64,000 bases of DNA from Butyrivibrio proteoclasticus B316 (GCF_000145035.1 NC_014387.1:1912001-1976000); one strand, 5' to 3'. Shown: positions 8,849 through 18,870, numbered from the stretch's first letter. Notes: generated from the sequence alone by a model not told the origin. Numbers and translations are program-made.

Positions 8849-10075
8849 TTAAATATTTGTCCTTACAATCCTTGGTTTATAGCCTTCAGTGTTAAGAGCT
8901 TCAATGATCTGTTCCTTATGCTCACTTCCAAAAGCCTCAAGAGTTATTCTAAGTTCTACAGCCGCATTCCTGTTAATTGAAACAAACTGATTATGCTCAA
9001 GCTTGATCACATTACCGTTAACGCCCGCAATAACACCGGCAACTCTTGATAATTCTCCAGGTTTATCAGGAAGGAGCACAGAAACTGTAAATATCCTGTC
9101 TCTCATGATAAGGCCCTGCTGAACAACAGATGACATTGTTATAATATCCATGTTGCCGCCAGAAAGAACACAGGCAATTTTCTTGTCCTTGCAGTCGAGC
9201 TGTTTAAGAGCTGCAACTGATAAAAGGCCAGAATTCTCAACAACCATTTTGTGGTTCTCTACCATATCAAGGAATGATACTACCAGATCCTCATCAGGAA
9301 CTGTAATGATATCATCAATGTTTTCAGACAGATATGGGAAAATCTTCTCTCCTGGCTTCTTAACTGCTGTACCATCTGCAATCGTATTAACAGAAGGAAG
9401 CGCAACTACATGTCCGGCCTTGATTGATTCCTGCATACAATTTGCTCCTGCAGGTTCAACACCAATAACTTTAATCTTGGGATTGAGAAGCTTGGCAAGC
9501 GTCGAAACACCTGTAGCAAGGCCGCCGCCCCCGATTGGAACAAGGATATAATCTACAGTTGGAAGCTCCTTGATGATTTCCATTGCAATTGTTCCCTGTC
9601 CGGTTGCAACATCAAGATCATCAAAGGGATGAACCATTGTATAGCCGTATTCCTGAGAAAGCTCTAAAGCCTTCTCATAAGCCTCATCATAGACATTTCC
9701 ATGAAGAACAACCTCAGCTCCAAGAGCCTTGGTTCTGTTAACCTTTATAAGAGGAGTAGAAGTAGGCATGACAATAGTAGCCTTAACTCCGTAGCATTTA
9801 GCTGCATAAGCAACGCCCTGAGCATGGTTACCGGCAGATGCAGTAATAAGACCTTTCTTACGCTCTTCATCAGAAAGAGTTGTAATCTTATAATATGCTC
9901 CCCTAACCTTATATGCGCCGGTTCTCTGAAGGTTCTCAGGTTTGAGATAGACCTTATTTCCTGTGCAATTGCTCCAATAATCACTGTAAATAAGCTTGGT
10001 TTCAAGAGTTACTCTTTTAACATCTTCATAAGCCTCTTCAAACTTATCAAGAGTCATCTTCTTTTCATCTGCCAT
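8849..10075 (-). CDS. ilvA: Threonine ammonia-lyase with C-terminal ACT domain
   Basis: PLP enzyme that deaminates threonine (and serine) to 2-oxobutyrate, feeding isoleucine synthesis or threonine catabolism. The PLP lysine is K56 in GAYKVRGA; the phosphate-binding loop GGGGLATG is at 182-189. About 330-408 form one ACT domain (FTVSVLLPDKPGELSRVAGVI), giving 408 residues, the short TdcB/YgkX-like form rather than the long biosynthetic IlvA with paired ACT domains. ATG 10075 has GGAGGAG seven bases upstream, so a longer frame to 10117 is rejected. It is placed between ftsY and yitT, away from other ilv genes. Confidence 0.92.
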   Translation of the reverse strand: MADEKKMTLDKFEEAYEDVKRVTLETKLIYSDYWSNCTGNKVYLKPENLQRTGAYKVRGAYYKITTLSDEERKKGLITASAGNHAQGVAYAAKCYGVKATIVMPTSTPLIKVNRTKALGAEVVLHGNVYDEAYEKALELSQEYGYTMVHPFDDLDVATGQGTIAMEIIKELPTVDYILVPIGGGGLATGVSTLAKLLNPKIKVIGVEPAGANCMQESIKAGHVVALPSVNTIADGTAVKKPGEKIFPYLSENIDDIITVPDEDLVVSFLDMVENHKMVVENSGLLSVAALKQLDCKDKKIACVLSGGNMDIITMSSVVQQGLIMRDRIFTVSVLLPDKPGELSRVAGVIAGVNGNVIKLEHNQFVSINRNAAVELRITLEAFGSEHKEQIIEALNTEGYKPRIVRTNI

Positions 10076-10149
10076 TATGCCGCTCCTCCAACTAATTATT
10101 CTCATCCTCCGGTGCATGAGGTAATCAGCACCATTTTTTCAAAAAGTCA

Positions 10150-11064
10150 TCATTCAAACAAAGCATCCACAAACTCGTCTGAATTAAATCTTTCAAGATC
10201 ATCAAGGCCTTCGCCAACTCCAATATACTTAACAGGAATGTTAAGTTCGGATACTATAGCCACGGCAATTCCCCCTTTTGCTGTACCATCAAGCTTAGTA
10301 AGAACTATTCCTGTAAGCTGGGCTGCTTCTCCGAATTCTCTTGCCTGATTAAGAGCATTCTGTCCTGTAGTACCATCAAGAACTATAAAGTTCTCTCTGC
10401 AGACATTTCCAAGCTCTTTATCTATGATTCTGTTCATCTTGGCAAGCTCTTCCATCAGATTCTTCTTGTTATGGAGTCTTCCTGCAGTATCTACGATCAA
10501 GATATCAATATCTCTTGCTTTAAATGCGCCAACAGCATCATAAATAACACTGGCAGGATCTGCCCCTTCTCTGCCGGATACTATAGGTGTACCAGCTCTG
10601 TCAGCCCAGGACTGAAGCTGCTCAGTAGCTGCAGCTCTATAAGTATCCGCAGCTGCTATAAGAACTTTCTTGCCCTTTTTCTTGTAAATGGATGCAAGCT
10701 TACCTACCGAAGTAGTTTTGCCAACTCCATTAACGCCAATAACAAAAATAACTGTCTTCTTATCTTCAAAATCATAGGCATTCTCATCTGTATGCATCTG
10801 ATTTCTGATATCTTCTATAAGAAGTTGTTTGCACTCCTGAGGATCCTTGATGTGTCTGTCCTTGACCTGGCTTCTAAGTTCATCCATGATCTTGCTGGTG
10901 GCATTTATACCAATGTCACCCATTATCAGAGTTTCCTCTAACTCCTCATAGAAATCATCATCTATATTAGAATAGCCGCTAAAAACATTATCTATACCTT
11001 TAGCTATGCTATCTCTGGTCTTGGAAAGACCCTGTTGTAATTTAGAAAAAAATCCATTTGCCAT
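10150..11064 (-). CDS. ftsY: Signal recognition particle receptor FtsY
   Basis: SRP receptor GTPase. The 304 residues are mostly the NG domain with only a short N-terminal lead, typical of Firmicutes. P-loop GVNGVGKTT starts at 110, DTAGR is at 192-196, and TKLDGTAKGG lies near 256. It overlaps the smc stop by one base, so the two are translationally coupled. Confidence 0.97.
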   Translation of the reverse strand: MANGFFSKLQQGLSKTRDSIAKGIDNVFSGYSNIDDDFYEELEETLIMGDIGINATSKIMDELRSQVKDRHIKDPQECKQLLIEDIRNQMHTDENAYDFEDKKTVIFVIGVNGVGKTTSVGKLASIYKKKGKKVLIAAADTYRAAATEQLQSWADRAGTPIVSGREGADPASVIYDAVGAFKARDIDILIVDTAGRLHNKKNLMEELAKMNRIIDKELGNVCRENFIVLDGTTGQNALNQAREFGEAAQLTGIVLTKLDGTAKGGIAVAIVSELNIPVKYIGVGEGLDDLERFNSDEFVDALFE

Positions 11065-14000
11065 TAATTCGTTAGCTCCTTATCGATCAGGTTGACACTG
11101 ACAAGCGTAGAAACGCCCTTTTCCTGCATCGTAATACCATACAGTCTGTCAGCACTTTCCATTGTACCACGCCTATGGGTAATTACAATGAACTGTGTAC
11201 TGGACAGCTTATGCAGATATCTGGCAAAACGTACAACGTTATTCTCGTCAAGTGCCGCCTCAATCTCATCCAATAGACAGAATGGTGAAGGTTTAAGATT
11301 CTGAATAGCAAATAGTAACGCTATCGCAGTAAGAGCCTTCTCTCCACCGGACATCTGCATCATATTAACAAGCTTCTTACCAGGTGGCTGAGCATTAATT
11401 CTAATGCCTGCCTCAAGAACATCCTCTTCTTCATTAAGCTCGAGAGTTCCTTTACCACCTCCGAACATTTCCTTGAATACCTTGTCAAATTCTGTATTGA
11501 TCCTGTGGAACTGTTCTATGAACTGCTTACGCATTGACTCATCAAGATCCTTGATAATACCTTTAAGCTGTTCCTCAGCTTCTACAAGATCATCATGCTG
11601 AGTTTTCATGAAGGTATATCGTTCCATAAGATTCTTGTAATCTTCAATGGCATTCACATTAACGTCGCCAAGTTTTCTAATAGAGTCCTTAAGAGAAGAT
11701 GTTTCTTTTCTCATGGCCGGAACATCAGTCATATCCTCATCTCTAAGTTCAGCCGCATCTGTAAGAGTAATTTCATACTCATCCCACATGTAATTGATCT
11801 GTGACTCTATAGCTTCCTTACACTTTTCTTTTTTGGAAGTAAGACGAGTTACTTCTTTATCAAGACTGGACATCTGATTATTAAGCTCCTCTGTCTTGCC
11901 AAAGAATTCCTTCTGTGCCTCGGTAAGTTCGCCCTTCTGCTTCTTCTTATCCTCAAGTTCCTTGCTGGTCTCATCATGGACATTCGTTGAAGCTTCAATA
12001 GTAAGCCTTATTTCTTCAATATCCTTTTTGCTCTGTTCAAGTGAAAGAGCGTTGTTGTTAAGGTTTTCTACAATCTCATCAAGAGCTTTCTGTTCATTCT
12101 CAATGTCATCAGTTATACGATCAATATTGAGCTGGGCAAATTCCTGTTTCTGGGCTATCTTCTCGTATTCAATATCCCACTTTGCAACTTTCTCGTTCTC
12201 AGTTTCTTCTATTTCGTGAAGGCCTTCAAGCTCTTTCTGATACTTCTCAACCTTGGCAGAGCACTCTTTCTCAAGTTCCTCTGATTCTAAAAGAGCCGAC
12301 TCGGACTTACCTCTTTCCTCTGCAATTTCCTTGAGTTTAGCCTCTATATCATCATTTTCTGCCTTAAGGTCTGTATAATTGCCCTTCTGTTCTCTCTGAC
12401 GCTTTTCTTCATTCTCTACATTGAGTCTTGCGGTATTCTGCTCAATAAACTTACCCTGAAGTTCTGCTCGAAGTTCCTCTACCACAGTCCTCAGCTCATT
12501 ACGCTTTTCTCTGTCTTCTTCAAGTTCTTTTTTGAGCTCGTCAATTCTCTCTTTGTACTTTTTGACATTGCTCTCAAGCTCATCCATTTCACGTCTTCTA
12601 CCAAGAAGATTGCTATTATTCTTGAAAGCACCACCGCTAATAGCACCACCGGGCACAAGAAGTTCACCCTCAAGTGTTACCATTCTGATTGTATAATTAA
12701 ACTTTCTGGCTATTTTTACAGCATTGTCTACATTGTCAACAGCCACAATTCTACCGAGCATAGCCTTAGCAACGCTTCTGTACTTAGGATCGGTTGTAAC
12801 AAGTTCATCTGCCATACCCAGGACGCCTGGTTCTTCAAGAGCTTCTTTAGCCTTGAGTTCCTGAGGGTTATCAAGTGATGTCAAAGGTAAAAAAGTAGCA
12901 CGACCAGCCTTGGTATCCTTGAGGTACTTGATCATTTTCTTGGCTGTTTCTTCATCATCAGTTACGATATTCTGAATATTACCGCCAAGGGCAACTTCAA
13001 TAGCAGTTTCATACTTGGGTTCAGTTTTGATAATGTCTGCAACAACACCAATAATACCCTTAGTGTCATCCTTTCTCTCCATTACCTTCTTGACGCTGCC
13101 GCCATAACCCTCATATCTCTCAGTAAGATTTGCCAATGCTTCAAGTCTTGACTTCTCCTGCTGATATTTCTCAGTAGTCTTGCGAAGCTCAGTATCCTTG
13201 AGGTTCATACCCTCACGGATACGAACAACTTCCTGTTCAGTCTCTTTCTGCTTCTTGTTCATCTCAGAAATCGTTGCAGTAATAGCGTCAAACTCATCCC
13301 TGAGCTTCTTGATGATCTCTTCCTGTCTTGACTCATCTGATCTTGCGCGAACAAGCTTACTTGTAAGTTCAGCCTTACGGATATTTACCTGCTCTTTCAT
13401 GGTCTCAAGGGAACTAAGCTTTGATTTGATAGTAGCCCTTGTACCAAGAGTTTCAATAATTGTGTTCTTGCATTCCTCAATTTCGTCGTTAATATTAGAT
13501 ATCTTGAGAATTACAGCATCAAGCTCTTTTCTGACTTCATTACGCTTAACAGAAAGCTCCTCTACAGCCTCATCTATCTCAGCCTTATCGGCAAGATATT
13601 TGTCTTTTTCTGAATTCTTCTCAGAAATCTTGGTCTGTTCATCCTGCATTCTCTGCTTAAAATGAGCATCATTGGCAGAAGCAGCCTTGATCTTCTCATT
13701 AAGAATACCAATCTGGCCTTCTAGTTTTTCCTTTTTAACAGAAGAGTCTGTTATCCTTGCTCTTGCTTCATCTATTTCAGCATCCAGAATTTCAAGCTTT
13801 TTCTGAATGTTCTCATATTCTTCTTTTGTCTTGTCGTAGCTTGTTCTGGCCTGTTCTAAAGAATTAACAGCTATTTCAAGATTCTTCTCAGCATCTTCGA
13901 GCTGCTGTTTCTGATTTCTGTTCTCAACCAGGAACATATTAACGTCAAGTGTCTTAAGCCTCTCTCTAAATTTGAGATATTCCTTGGCTACCTCTGACTG

Positions 14001-14621
14001 TTTTTCCAAAGGTCCAATCTGTTTCTCAAGCTCCGAGAGAATATCACTAAGTCTTGTGAGGTTTATCTTCTCCTCCTCAAGCTTTTTAATTGCAGTTTCC
14101 TTACGGGATTTGAATTTAACGATACCTGCAGCCTCGTCAAAAAGATTTCTCCTATCCTCAGGCTTACTGGAAAGGATCTGATCGATCTGGCCCTGTCCGA
14201 TAATGGAGTAGCCTTCCTTACCGATACCGGTATCCATAAAGAGTTCATTGACGTCCTTGAGACGGCAAGAAGAGCCATTGATCATGTACTCACTCTCTCC
14301 GGATCTATATAATCTCCTGGAAACAGTAACCTCATCATAATCAATAGCCAGTGAATGATCTGAATTATCCAAAGTAATGGCAACATAGGCATAGCCAAGA
14401 GGTTTACGAAGCTCTGTTCCGGAGAATATAACATCCTGCATAGAACCGCCTCTCAGCTGCTTGATACGCTGTTCACCCAAAACCCATCTGACAGCATCAG
14501 CAACATTACTCTTACCTGAGCCATTAGGTCCAACTATACCTGTAATACCATTATGAAAATCAAACTTTATTTTATTGGCAAAAGATTTAAAGCCATGTAT
14601 CTCAATACTTTTTAAATACAT
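11064..14621 (-). CDS. smc: Chromosome segregation ATPase SMC
   Basis: 1185-residue condensin subunit. Walker A GPNGSGKSN is near residue 32. Long coiled coils flank a hinge at roughly 510-680 (GYGGSVKKVMERKD to GGAISGGAFKNNSN). The C-terminal half of the ATPase carries the signature MSGGEKALTA and Walker B CLLDEIEAALDENN. Full length, no breaks. It lies between rnc and ftsY as in B. subtilis. Confidence 0.98.
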   Translation of the reverse strand: MYLKSIEIHGFKSFANKIKFDFHNGITGIVGPNGSGKSNVADAVRWVLGEQRIKQLRGGSMQDVIFSGTELRKPLGYAYVAITLDNSDHSLAIDYDEVTVSRRLYRSGESEYMINGSSCRLKDVNELFMDTGIGKEGYSIIGQGQIDQILSSKPEDRRNLFDEAAGIVKFKSRKETAIKKLEEEKINLTRLSDILSELEKQIGPLEKQSEVAKEYLKFRERLKTLDVNMFLVENRNQKQQLEDAEKNLEIAVNSLEQARTSYDKTKEEYENIQKKLEILDAEIDEARARITDSSVKKEKLEGQIGILNEKIKAASANDAHFKQRMQDEQTKISEKNSEKDKYLADKAEIDEAVEELSVKRNEVRKELDAVILKISNINDEIEECKNTIIETLGTRATIKSKLSSLETMKEQVNIRKAELTSKLVRARSDESRQEEIIKKLRDEFDAITATISEMNKKQKETEQEVVRIREGMNLKDTELRKTTEKYQQEKSRLEALANLTERYEGYGGSVKKVMERKDDTKGIIGVVADIIKTEPKYETAIEVALGGNIQNIVTDDEETAKKMIKYLKDTKAGRATFLPLTSLDNPQELKAKEALEEPGVLGMADELVTTDPKYRSVAKAMLGRIVAVDNVDNAVKIARKFNYTIRMVTLEGELLVPGGAISGGAFKNNSNLLGRRREMDELESNVKKYKERIDELKKELEEDREKRNELRTVVEELRAELQGKFIEQNTARLNVENEEKRQREQKGNYTDLKAENDDIEAKLKEIAEERGKSESALLESEELEKECSAKVEKYQKELEGLHEIEETENEKVAKWDIEYEKIAQKQEFAQLNIDRITDDIENEQKALDEIVENLNNNALSLEQSKKDIEEIRLTIEASTNVHDETSKELEDKKKQKGELTEAQKEFFGKTEELNNQMSSLDKEVTRLTSKKEKCKEAIESQINYMWDEYEITLTDAAELRDEDMTDVPAMRKETSSLKDSIRKLGDVNVNAIEDYKNLMERYTFMKTQHDDLVEAEEQLKGIIKDLDESMRKQFIEQFHRINTEFDKVFKEMFGGGKGTLELNEEEDVLEAGIRINAQPPGKKLVNMMQMSGGEKALTAIALLFAIQNLKPSPFCLLDEIEAALDENNVVRFARYLHKLSSTQFIVITHRRGTMESADRLYGITMQEKGVSTLVSVNLIDKELTN

Positions 14622-14623
14622 TA

Positions 14624-15316
14624 TTACTTATTTTTCAATACAAGAAGAGCCTGATAAGCCGCCTTCTGTTCTGCAGCTTTCTTGGTTTTTCCTGTCCCCT
14701 CTCCCATATTCTTATCACCGATCCAAACGCGGACATCAAATATTTTATCATGTTCAGGACCACTTTCGCCACATATTTCATATTTAATCTGGCCAAGCCC
14801 CCCTGCCTGAACAAACTCCTGTAACAAAGATTTGCTGTCATTGAACATTGCCATACTGTCAGCATTAGTCAGTACATAAGTATCTATGAAACGCTTTGAT
14901 TCCTGAAGTCCTCCATCCAGAAAAAGAGCTCCAATTACAGCTTCCATAACGTCTGCAATAATGGATTCTTTATTCCTTCCGCCAGTAAGCTCCTCTCCCT
15001 TGCCAAGCTGAATGTATTTCTTAAGTTCTATATGCTCAGCGCAAAAAGCAAGTGCAGGCTCACAGACAAGTGATGCCCTGATCTTGGACATCTCGCCTTC
15101 CTTCTTGTCTGGATATTTCTTGAAAAGATATTCACTTGAAACCATCTCAAGAATCGCATCTCCCAAAAATTCAAGGCGCTCATAGTCAGGCTTTTTATTG
15201 ATCTTCTGCTCATTTACAAAAGAACTGTGAGTTAATGCCTGAATAAGCAAATCTATATTTTTGAATTTATATCCAATCACCTGCTGGAAGTTAATGATTT
15301 CCTGCTCGTTTAACAT
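14624..15316 (-). CDS. rnc: Ribonuclease III
   Basis: Double-strand-specific endoribonuclease for rRNA and mRNA processing. The 230 residues contain the endonuclease signature ERLEFLGDAILEMV near 45-58 and the second catalytic region DVMEAVIGALFLDGG, followed by a C-terminal dsRNA-binding domain (about 160-228, ending KKAAEQKAAYQALL). It is two bases upstream of smc. Confidence 0.97.
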   Translation of the reverse strand: MLNEQEIINFQQVIGYKFKNIDLLIQALTHSSFVNEQKINKKPDYERLEFLGDAILEMVSSEYLFKKYPDKKEGEMSKIRASLVCEPALAFCAEHIELKKYIQLGKGEELTGGRNKESIIADVMEAVIGALFLDGGLQESKRFIDTYVLTNADSMAMFNDSKSLLQEFVQAGGLGQIKYEICGESGPEHDKIFDVRVWIGDKNMGEGTGKTKKAAEQKAAYQALLVLKNK

Positions 15317-15336
15317 ATATATCCTCTCTATAAATT

Positions 15337-15363
15337 GAAAAGAGGCAGTTAAAAAACTGCCTC
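15337..15363 (-). terminator. Hairpin with U-tract between acpP and rnc
   Basis: GAGGCAGTT (15342-15350) pairs with AACTGCCTC (15355-15363) around AAAA; on the minus strand TTTTCAATTT follows. It probably causes partial termination after acpP, allowing much higher expression of the abundant carrier protein than of rnc and smc. Confidence 0.75.
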
Positions 15364-15386
15364 CTCCATTTCATTGTATATTACAA

Positions 15387-15623
15387 TTATTTACCAGAAA
15401 TTGCAGCCTTAAGAAGCTCAACAGCCTCTCCTACAGTAGAGATATTCTCTGTTTTCTCCGGCTCGATCTGTACATCGAACTCATCCTCAAGTCCCATGAT
15501 AATCTGGAAAAGATCAAGTGAATCTGCGCCGAGATCCTCTGTAAAAGTTGTATCCATTGTGATCTCCTCAGGATCAACATTGAGTACATTAGCAATAACT
15601 TCTTTCATCTTCTCAAATTCCAT
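15387..15623 (-). CDS. acpP: Acyl carrier protein
   Basis: 78 residues, strongly acidic, with the 4'-phosphopantetheine attachment motif LGADSLDLFQ (Ser35). It carries acyl chains for fatty acid synthesis and donates to PlsX, the gene immediately upstream. AAGGAAGG precedes the ATG. Confidence 0.97.
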   Translation of the reverse strand: MEFEKMKEVIANVLNVDPEEITMDTTFTEDLGADSLDLFQIIMGLEDEFDVQIEPEKTENISTVGEAVELLKAAISGK

Positions 15624-15682
15624 AATAAACCTTCCTTTTACCGCCTAGCAGTTTAGTAAATATTATTTGAATAGCAAGTATC

Positions 15683-16687
15683 TCACTGTGAGATTTTCTC
15701 ACTAATCTTTTCGCTTATCTTCTGCTGTGTAAATGTTACACACTGCAAGATTGAATTCTTGACCTCTACCTCATTGGCACTGCCATGAGTCTTAACAACA
15801 AGTCCCTTAAGTCCCAGCATTGGTGCCCCGCCATACTGGTCCATGCTATAGTCAGCAAGTGACTTCTTGAGGTCATTCTTGATAAGGAGTGCACCAATCT
15901 TGGTCTTAAGATTGCTCATAAGCCCCTTCTTGATGACATGCATCATAGACTTGGCAACACCTTCATACATCTTGAGGATCACATTACCTGTGAAAGCCTC
16001 ACAAACAATAATGTCAGCTTCTCCGGCAGGAATATCTCTTGCCTCTATACTACCTATAAAGTTGATATCCGGACAATTCTTAAGAAGTGGAAACGTCTCT
16101 TTGACAAGAGCATTACCTTTCTCTTCCTCAGCTCCTATATTGACGATAGCAACTGTAGGATTCTTCTTGCCCATTACATTTTCCATATATACTGTTCCCA
16201 TCTTGGCGAACTGTACAAGATGGTTGGATCTGGCATCTACATTCGCTCCGCAGTCAATAAGAAGTGAGCTTCCCTTCTCTGTGGGGATAAGAGGCGCAAG
16301 TGGTGCTCTGTCCACCCCTTTAAGCCTTCCTACAATTACCTGGCCTCCTACAAGTGTGGCCCCGGTACTACCTGCAGAAACATACGCATCAGCCTCTCCA
16401 TGATTGACCATATACATAGCCTTGACTATGGATGAATCCTTCTTGGTCCTGATGGCCATTACAGGAGGTTCAGCCATTTCAATTATCTCAGTGGCATTAA
16501 CTACCTCTATTCTGTTCTTATCATAGTCATACTTGGCTAATTCTTCATTAACCGCACTCTCCTGTCCTACCAAAAAGACCTTGAGAGCATCCGATTCTTT
16601 AATGGCATCAACAGCGCCCTTAACTGTAACAAAAGGAGCGTTATCTCCTCCCATTGCATCAACTGCAACTCTTACAAGTTCTGACAT
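15683..16687 (-). CDS. plsX: Phosphate acyltransferase PlsX
   Basis: Converts acyl-ACP to acyl-phosphate for phosphatidic acid synthesis. The 334 residues start with VRVAVDAMGGDNAP and contain the typical STGATLVGG and GGAPMLGLKG motifs. A GGGGGA site lies upstream of ATG 16687. It has its own promoter just downstream of the rpmF terminator and forms a unit with acpP. Confidence 0.97.
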   Translation of the reverse strand: MSELVRVAVDAMGGDNAPFVTVKGAVDAIKESDALKVFLVGQESAVNEELAKYDYDKNRIEVVNATEIIEMAEPPVMAIRTKKDSSIVKAMYMVNHGEADAYVSAGSTGATLVGGQVIVGRLKGVDRAPLAPLIPTEKGSSLLIDCGANVDARSNHLVQFAKMGTVYMENVMGKKNPTVAIVNIGAEEEKGNALVKETFPLLKNCPDINFIGSIEARDIPAGEADIIVCEAFTGNVILKMYEGVAKSMMHVIKKGLMSNLKTKIGALLIKNDLKKSLADYSMDQYGGAPMLGLKGLVVKTHGSANEVEVKNSILQCVTFTQQKISEKISEKISQ

Positions 16688-16720
16688 TTCATGTCCCCCA
16701 TTTAAAATTCGACTTATTCT

Positions 16721-16749
16721 AATATACTAGAGTGATATGCAAAAATCAA
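16721..16749 (-). promoter_or_regulatory. Promoter of plsX, overlapping the rpmF terminator tail
   Basis: Minus-strand -35 TTGATT (16744-16749), 17-base spacer and -10 TATATT (16721-16726). The -35 overlaps the end of the terminator stem and its U-tract, so a new transcript begins where the rpmF transcript ends. Confidence 0.65.
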
Positions 16750-16776
16750 GGCTTTCCGAAGTATTCGGAAAGCCTT
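16741..16776 (-). terminator. Terminator of rpmF
   Basis: Perfect 13-bp stem AAGGCTTTCCGAA (16748-16760) with TTCGGAAAGCCTT (16764-16776) and a 3-base loop; GATTTTT follows on the minus strand. Confidence 0.88.
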
Positions 16777-16811
16777 TAAATTCGAACTAAATGAAGTTGT
16801 ACTAAAACTTA

Positions 16812-16994
16812 TCAAGCCTCAGTTTCAACAATGTTCTTCTTATTGTAGTAGCCACACTTCTTGCAAACCTGATGAGGCTGCATAAGAGCTCCACAATGAC
16901 TGCACTTTACAAGAGTTGGAGCTGTCATTTTCCAGTTAGCTCTTCTCTGATCTCTATGGCCTTTTGATGACTTATTCTTTGGGCAGATTGACAT
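16812..16994 (-). CDS. rpmF: 50S ribosomal protein L32 (zinc-binding form)
   Basis: 60 residues with two zinc-knuckle pairs, CSHC and CKKC, marking the C+ (zinc-binding) paralogue. A GGAGGTG site precedes the ATG. The neighbouring plsX-acpP order is conserved widely. The usual upstream yceD/DUF177 gene is missing; a 187-base gap with no recognisable gene separates rpmF from the glycosyltransferase gene. Confidence 0.96.
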   Translation of the reverse strand: MSICPKNKSSKGHRDQRRANWKMTAPTLVKCSHCGALMQPHQVCKKCGYYNKKNIVETEA

Positions 16995-17181
16995 TTCAGT
17001 AACACCTCCTTACAGTAACCGTATAAGAAACTGCCTGTGTTGTAGGCAATTGTTTACGTTTATTCATTAGCATACCTAAGTAGTATATCTATAAGGTACG
17101 CATTTGTCAACATTTTTTTCTTTATAATATAAAGAACGAAATAATTAACCCGTCAGGGACTTTATTATACATCAATAATTC

Positions 17182-18870
17182 TCAATGTGCATCTGTTTTA
17201 TAAACCACATGATAGCCTTCGAAATTCTCTACTGTGTATGAGTCATTTCCACTGATCCTCTCAAGATCATTGCTGGACAAAACAAAGACATCATCATAAT
17301 AATCTGTATCTGTTATATCTTCAGGTAATTTGAAATCAAAATTTCCAAAGGAATCTGCCACTCTGAACTCTGCCAGTTCATCTCTGTACTCTACAGTTTC
17401 TATGTATTTATATGGATCATAATCTGTATAGTATAAAGCCAACATAAACGGTGACGATAAACCGTCGTAAGTAGAATAAATATGATCATCATCCCCGGTT
17501 ATCTCGTAAGCTCTTTTTATGGCTTCTCCATAGCCAGGCATGAAGATGCTTGTAGCGTATACATTGTAATCCCTAAAATAATCCTTGGTAAAAGACAAAG
17601 CTCCTGCCAATAGGAAAATAAGCACAATTACAAACAGTCTTCCGGATTTGGAAATAATACATTCCATTCCCTTTATAAAGAAGTAAGAAAAGGGAATATA
17701 AATGAGGACCATTCTATTAGTATCCGGAACCACTATAATGCTAAGGACAACATTAGCCAGCACCAAAAGTCCAAATATCACATCCGAAAGTTCTTTGAAT
17801 CTATCCTTAAAAGCAAGGATCAGTCCCAGAAAAGTTATAGGAAATGTAAATTTATAAAGCGTAGCATATCCCGGATAAAAATGTGCAAGCGTATGCCGCT
17901 CATCTCCTACTGATACAGACAAAATCACCGATGCAATATTAGATAAAAACTTGCTCGGAATTTCTGAAAATGCAACAAAAGCTTCTCCGGTCCTTGCCGA
18001 CGTGAATCTGTTCACCGTAAAAAACTCAGTGTATACCTCCGGAAGGCCAAAATAATTTACAAGGTAAAACCATATAAGCGGTGCAAAGACAATCATAAAA
18101 GCGACAATGGAAATGGCAAGCTGAAAACCACTGATCTTCTTCGTTACAATATAATAAATACTGATTGTTACAAGAAAAAGTGGAACAACAATCGTCGCAG
18201 CACCGTAACTGTACATACATATCGCAAAAGCCGCTGAACTGATAGCATATAGAACGGTACTCTTTCTTTTGGTAGCTAAAGTAAACAAATATACCGCAAA
18301 TATAAGGTTAAAAGGCATTATATTGCAGTCAAGACTCCATCTTGAGAGAATCACGTGCCAAGGGCAGATTGAAAGAAAAAAAGCACCTAAAAGTGACAAC
18401 TCATTTTTGAACTTATTGTTATCAAACAAAAGTCTAAGGGTCAGATAAAAGAATAATACGGTCAAAATACCACAAATAGCAGGTATCAGCCTGAGTTTAA
18501 CAATTCCGGTACCAAAGAGCCTGATTGATAGTACATTCAGATAAATCAAAAGCGGACTGCCACCGCCGCATCCCCAGGTTATAGGGTAGACAGGCCAGTG
18601 AAAACCATTTCTGTCTATTCCAAAATTAGCAAGAATATAAGCCTCATATCCAATAGACGCCTCATCCTGCTGAAGCCCAAAAGGTATTTTTCCAAGTCCA
18701 TACAACCTGAGCGCGGATGCTATGATTAATATGAACACAAATAAAGCGTTTGCCATCTTGTCTGAAACAAACGCTTTACTATTTGTCTTTTTCCTGATAA
18801 TGATTGAAATAATAACGATAGCCAGAAAAGATATGGTAGCAAAATAATTATAATAATCAATAATTCGCAT
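17182..18870 (-). CDS. GT39/PMT-like polytopic glycosyltransferase
   Basis: 562-residue integral membrane protein with about 11-12 hydrophobic segments and a C-terminal extracytoplasmic domain of about 140 residues. The first loop carries the Asp-Glu signature of the GT-C superfamily (GLQQDEASIGYEAY, then GIDRNGFHWPVYP), as in ArnT, Pmt and related enzymes that use polyprenyl-phosphate sugars. It probably transfers a sugar to a surface glycan or protein; the acceptor cannot be read from sequence. An AraC gene lies 50 bases upstream, and no cell-wall polysaccharide genes are adjacent. Confidence 0.78.
   Translation of the reverse strand: MRIIDYYNYFATISFLAIVIISIIIRKKTNSKAFVSDKMANALFVFILIIASALRLYGLGKIPFGLQQDEASIGYEAYILANFGIDRNGFHWPVYPITWGCGGGSPLLIYLNVLSIRLFGTGIVKLRLIPAICGILTVLFFYLTLRLLFDNNKFKNELSLLGAFFLSICPWHVILSRWSLDCNIMPFNLIFAVYLFTLATKRKSTVLYAISSAAFAICMYSYGAATIVVPLFLVTISIYYIVTKKISGFQLAISIVAFMIVFAPLIWFYLVNYFGLPEVYTEFFTVNRFTSARTGEAFVAFSEIPSKFLSNIASVILSVSVGDERHTLAHFYPGYATLYKFTFPITFLGLILAFKDRFKELSDVIFGLLVLANVVLSIIVVPDTNRMVLIYIPFSYFFIKGMECIISKSGRLFVIVLIFLLAGALSFTKDYFRDYNVYATSIFMPGYGEAIKRAYEITGDDDHIYSTYDGLSSPFMLALYYTDYDPYKYIETVEYRDELAEFRVADSFGNFDFKLPEDITDTDYYDDVFVLSSNDLERISGNDSYTVENFEGYHVVYKTDAH

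Noticed and set aside
9701-10348. 215-residue plus-strand frame across the ilvA start and ftsY end
   Set aside because: Covers two well-supported opposite genes and their junction; no recognisable protein features.
16995-17181. Possible yceD/DUF177 gene or leader element upstream of rpmF
   Set aside because: No frame of suitable length; only a weak TGCCT/AGGCA hairpin, too short to call a regulatory RNA.
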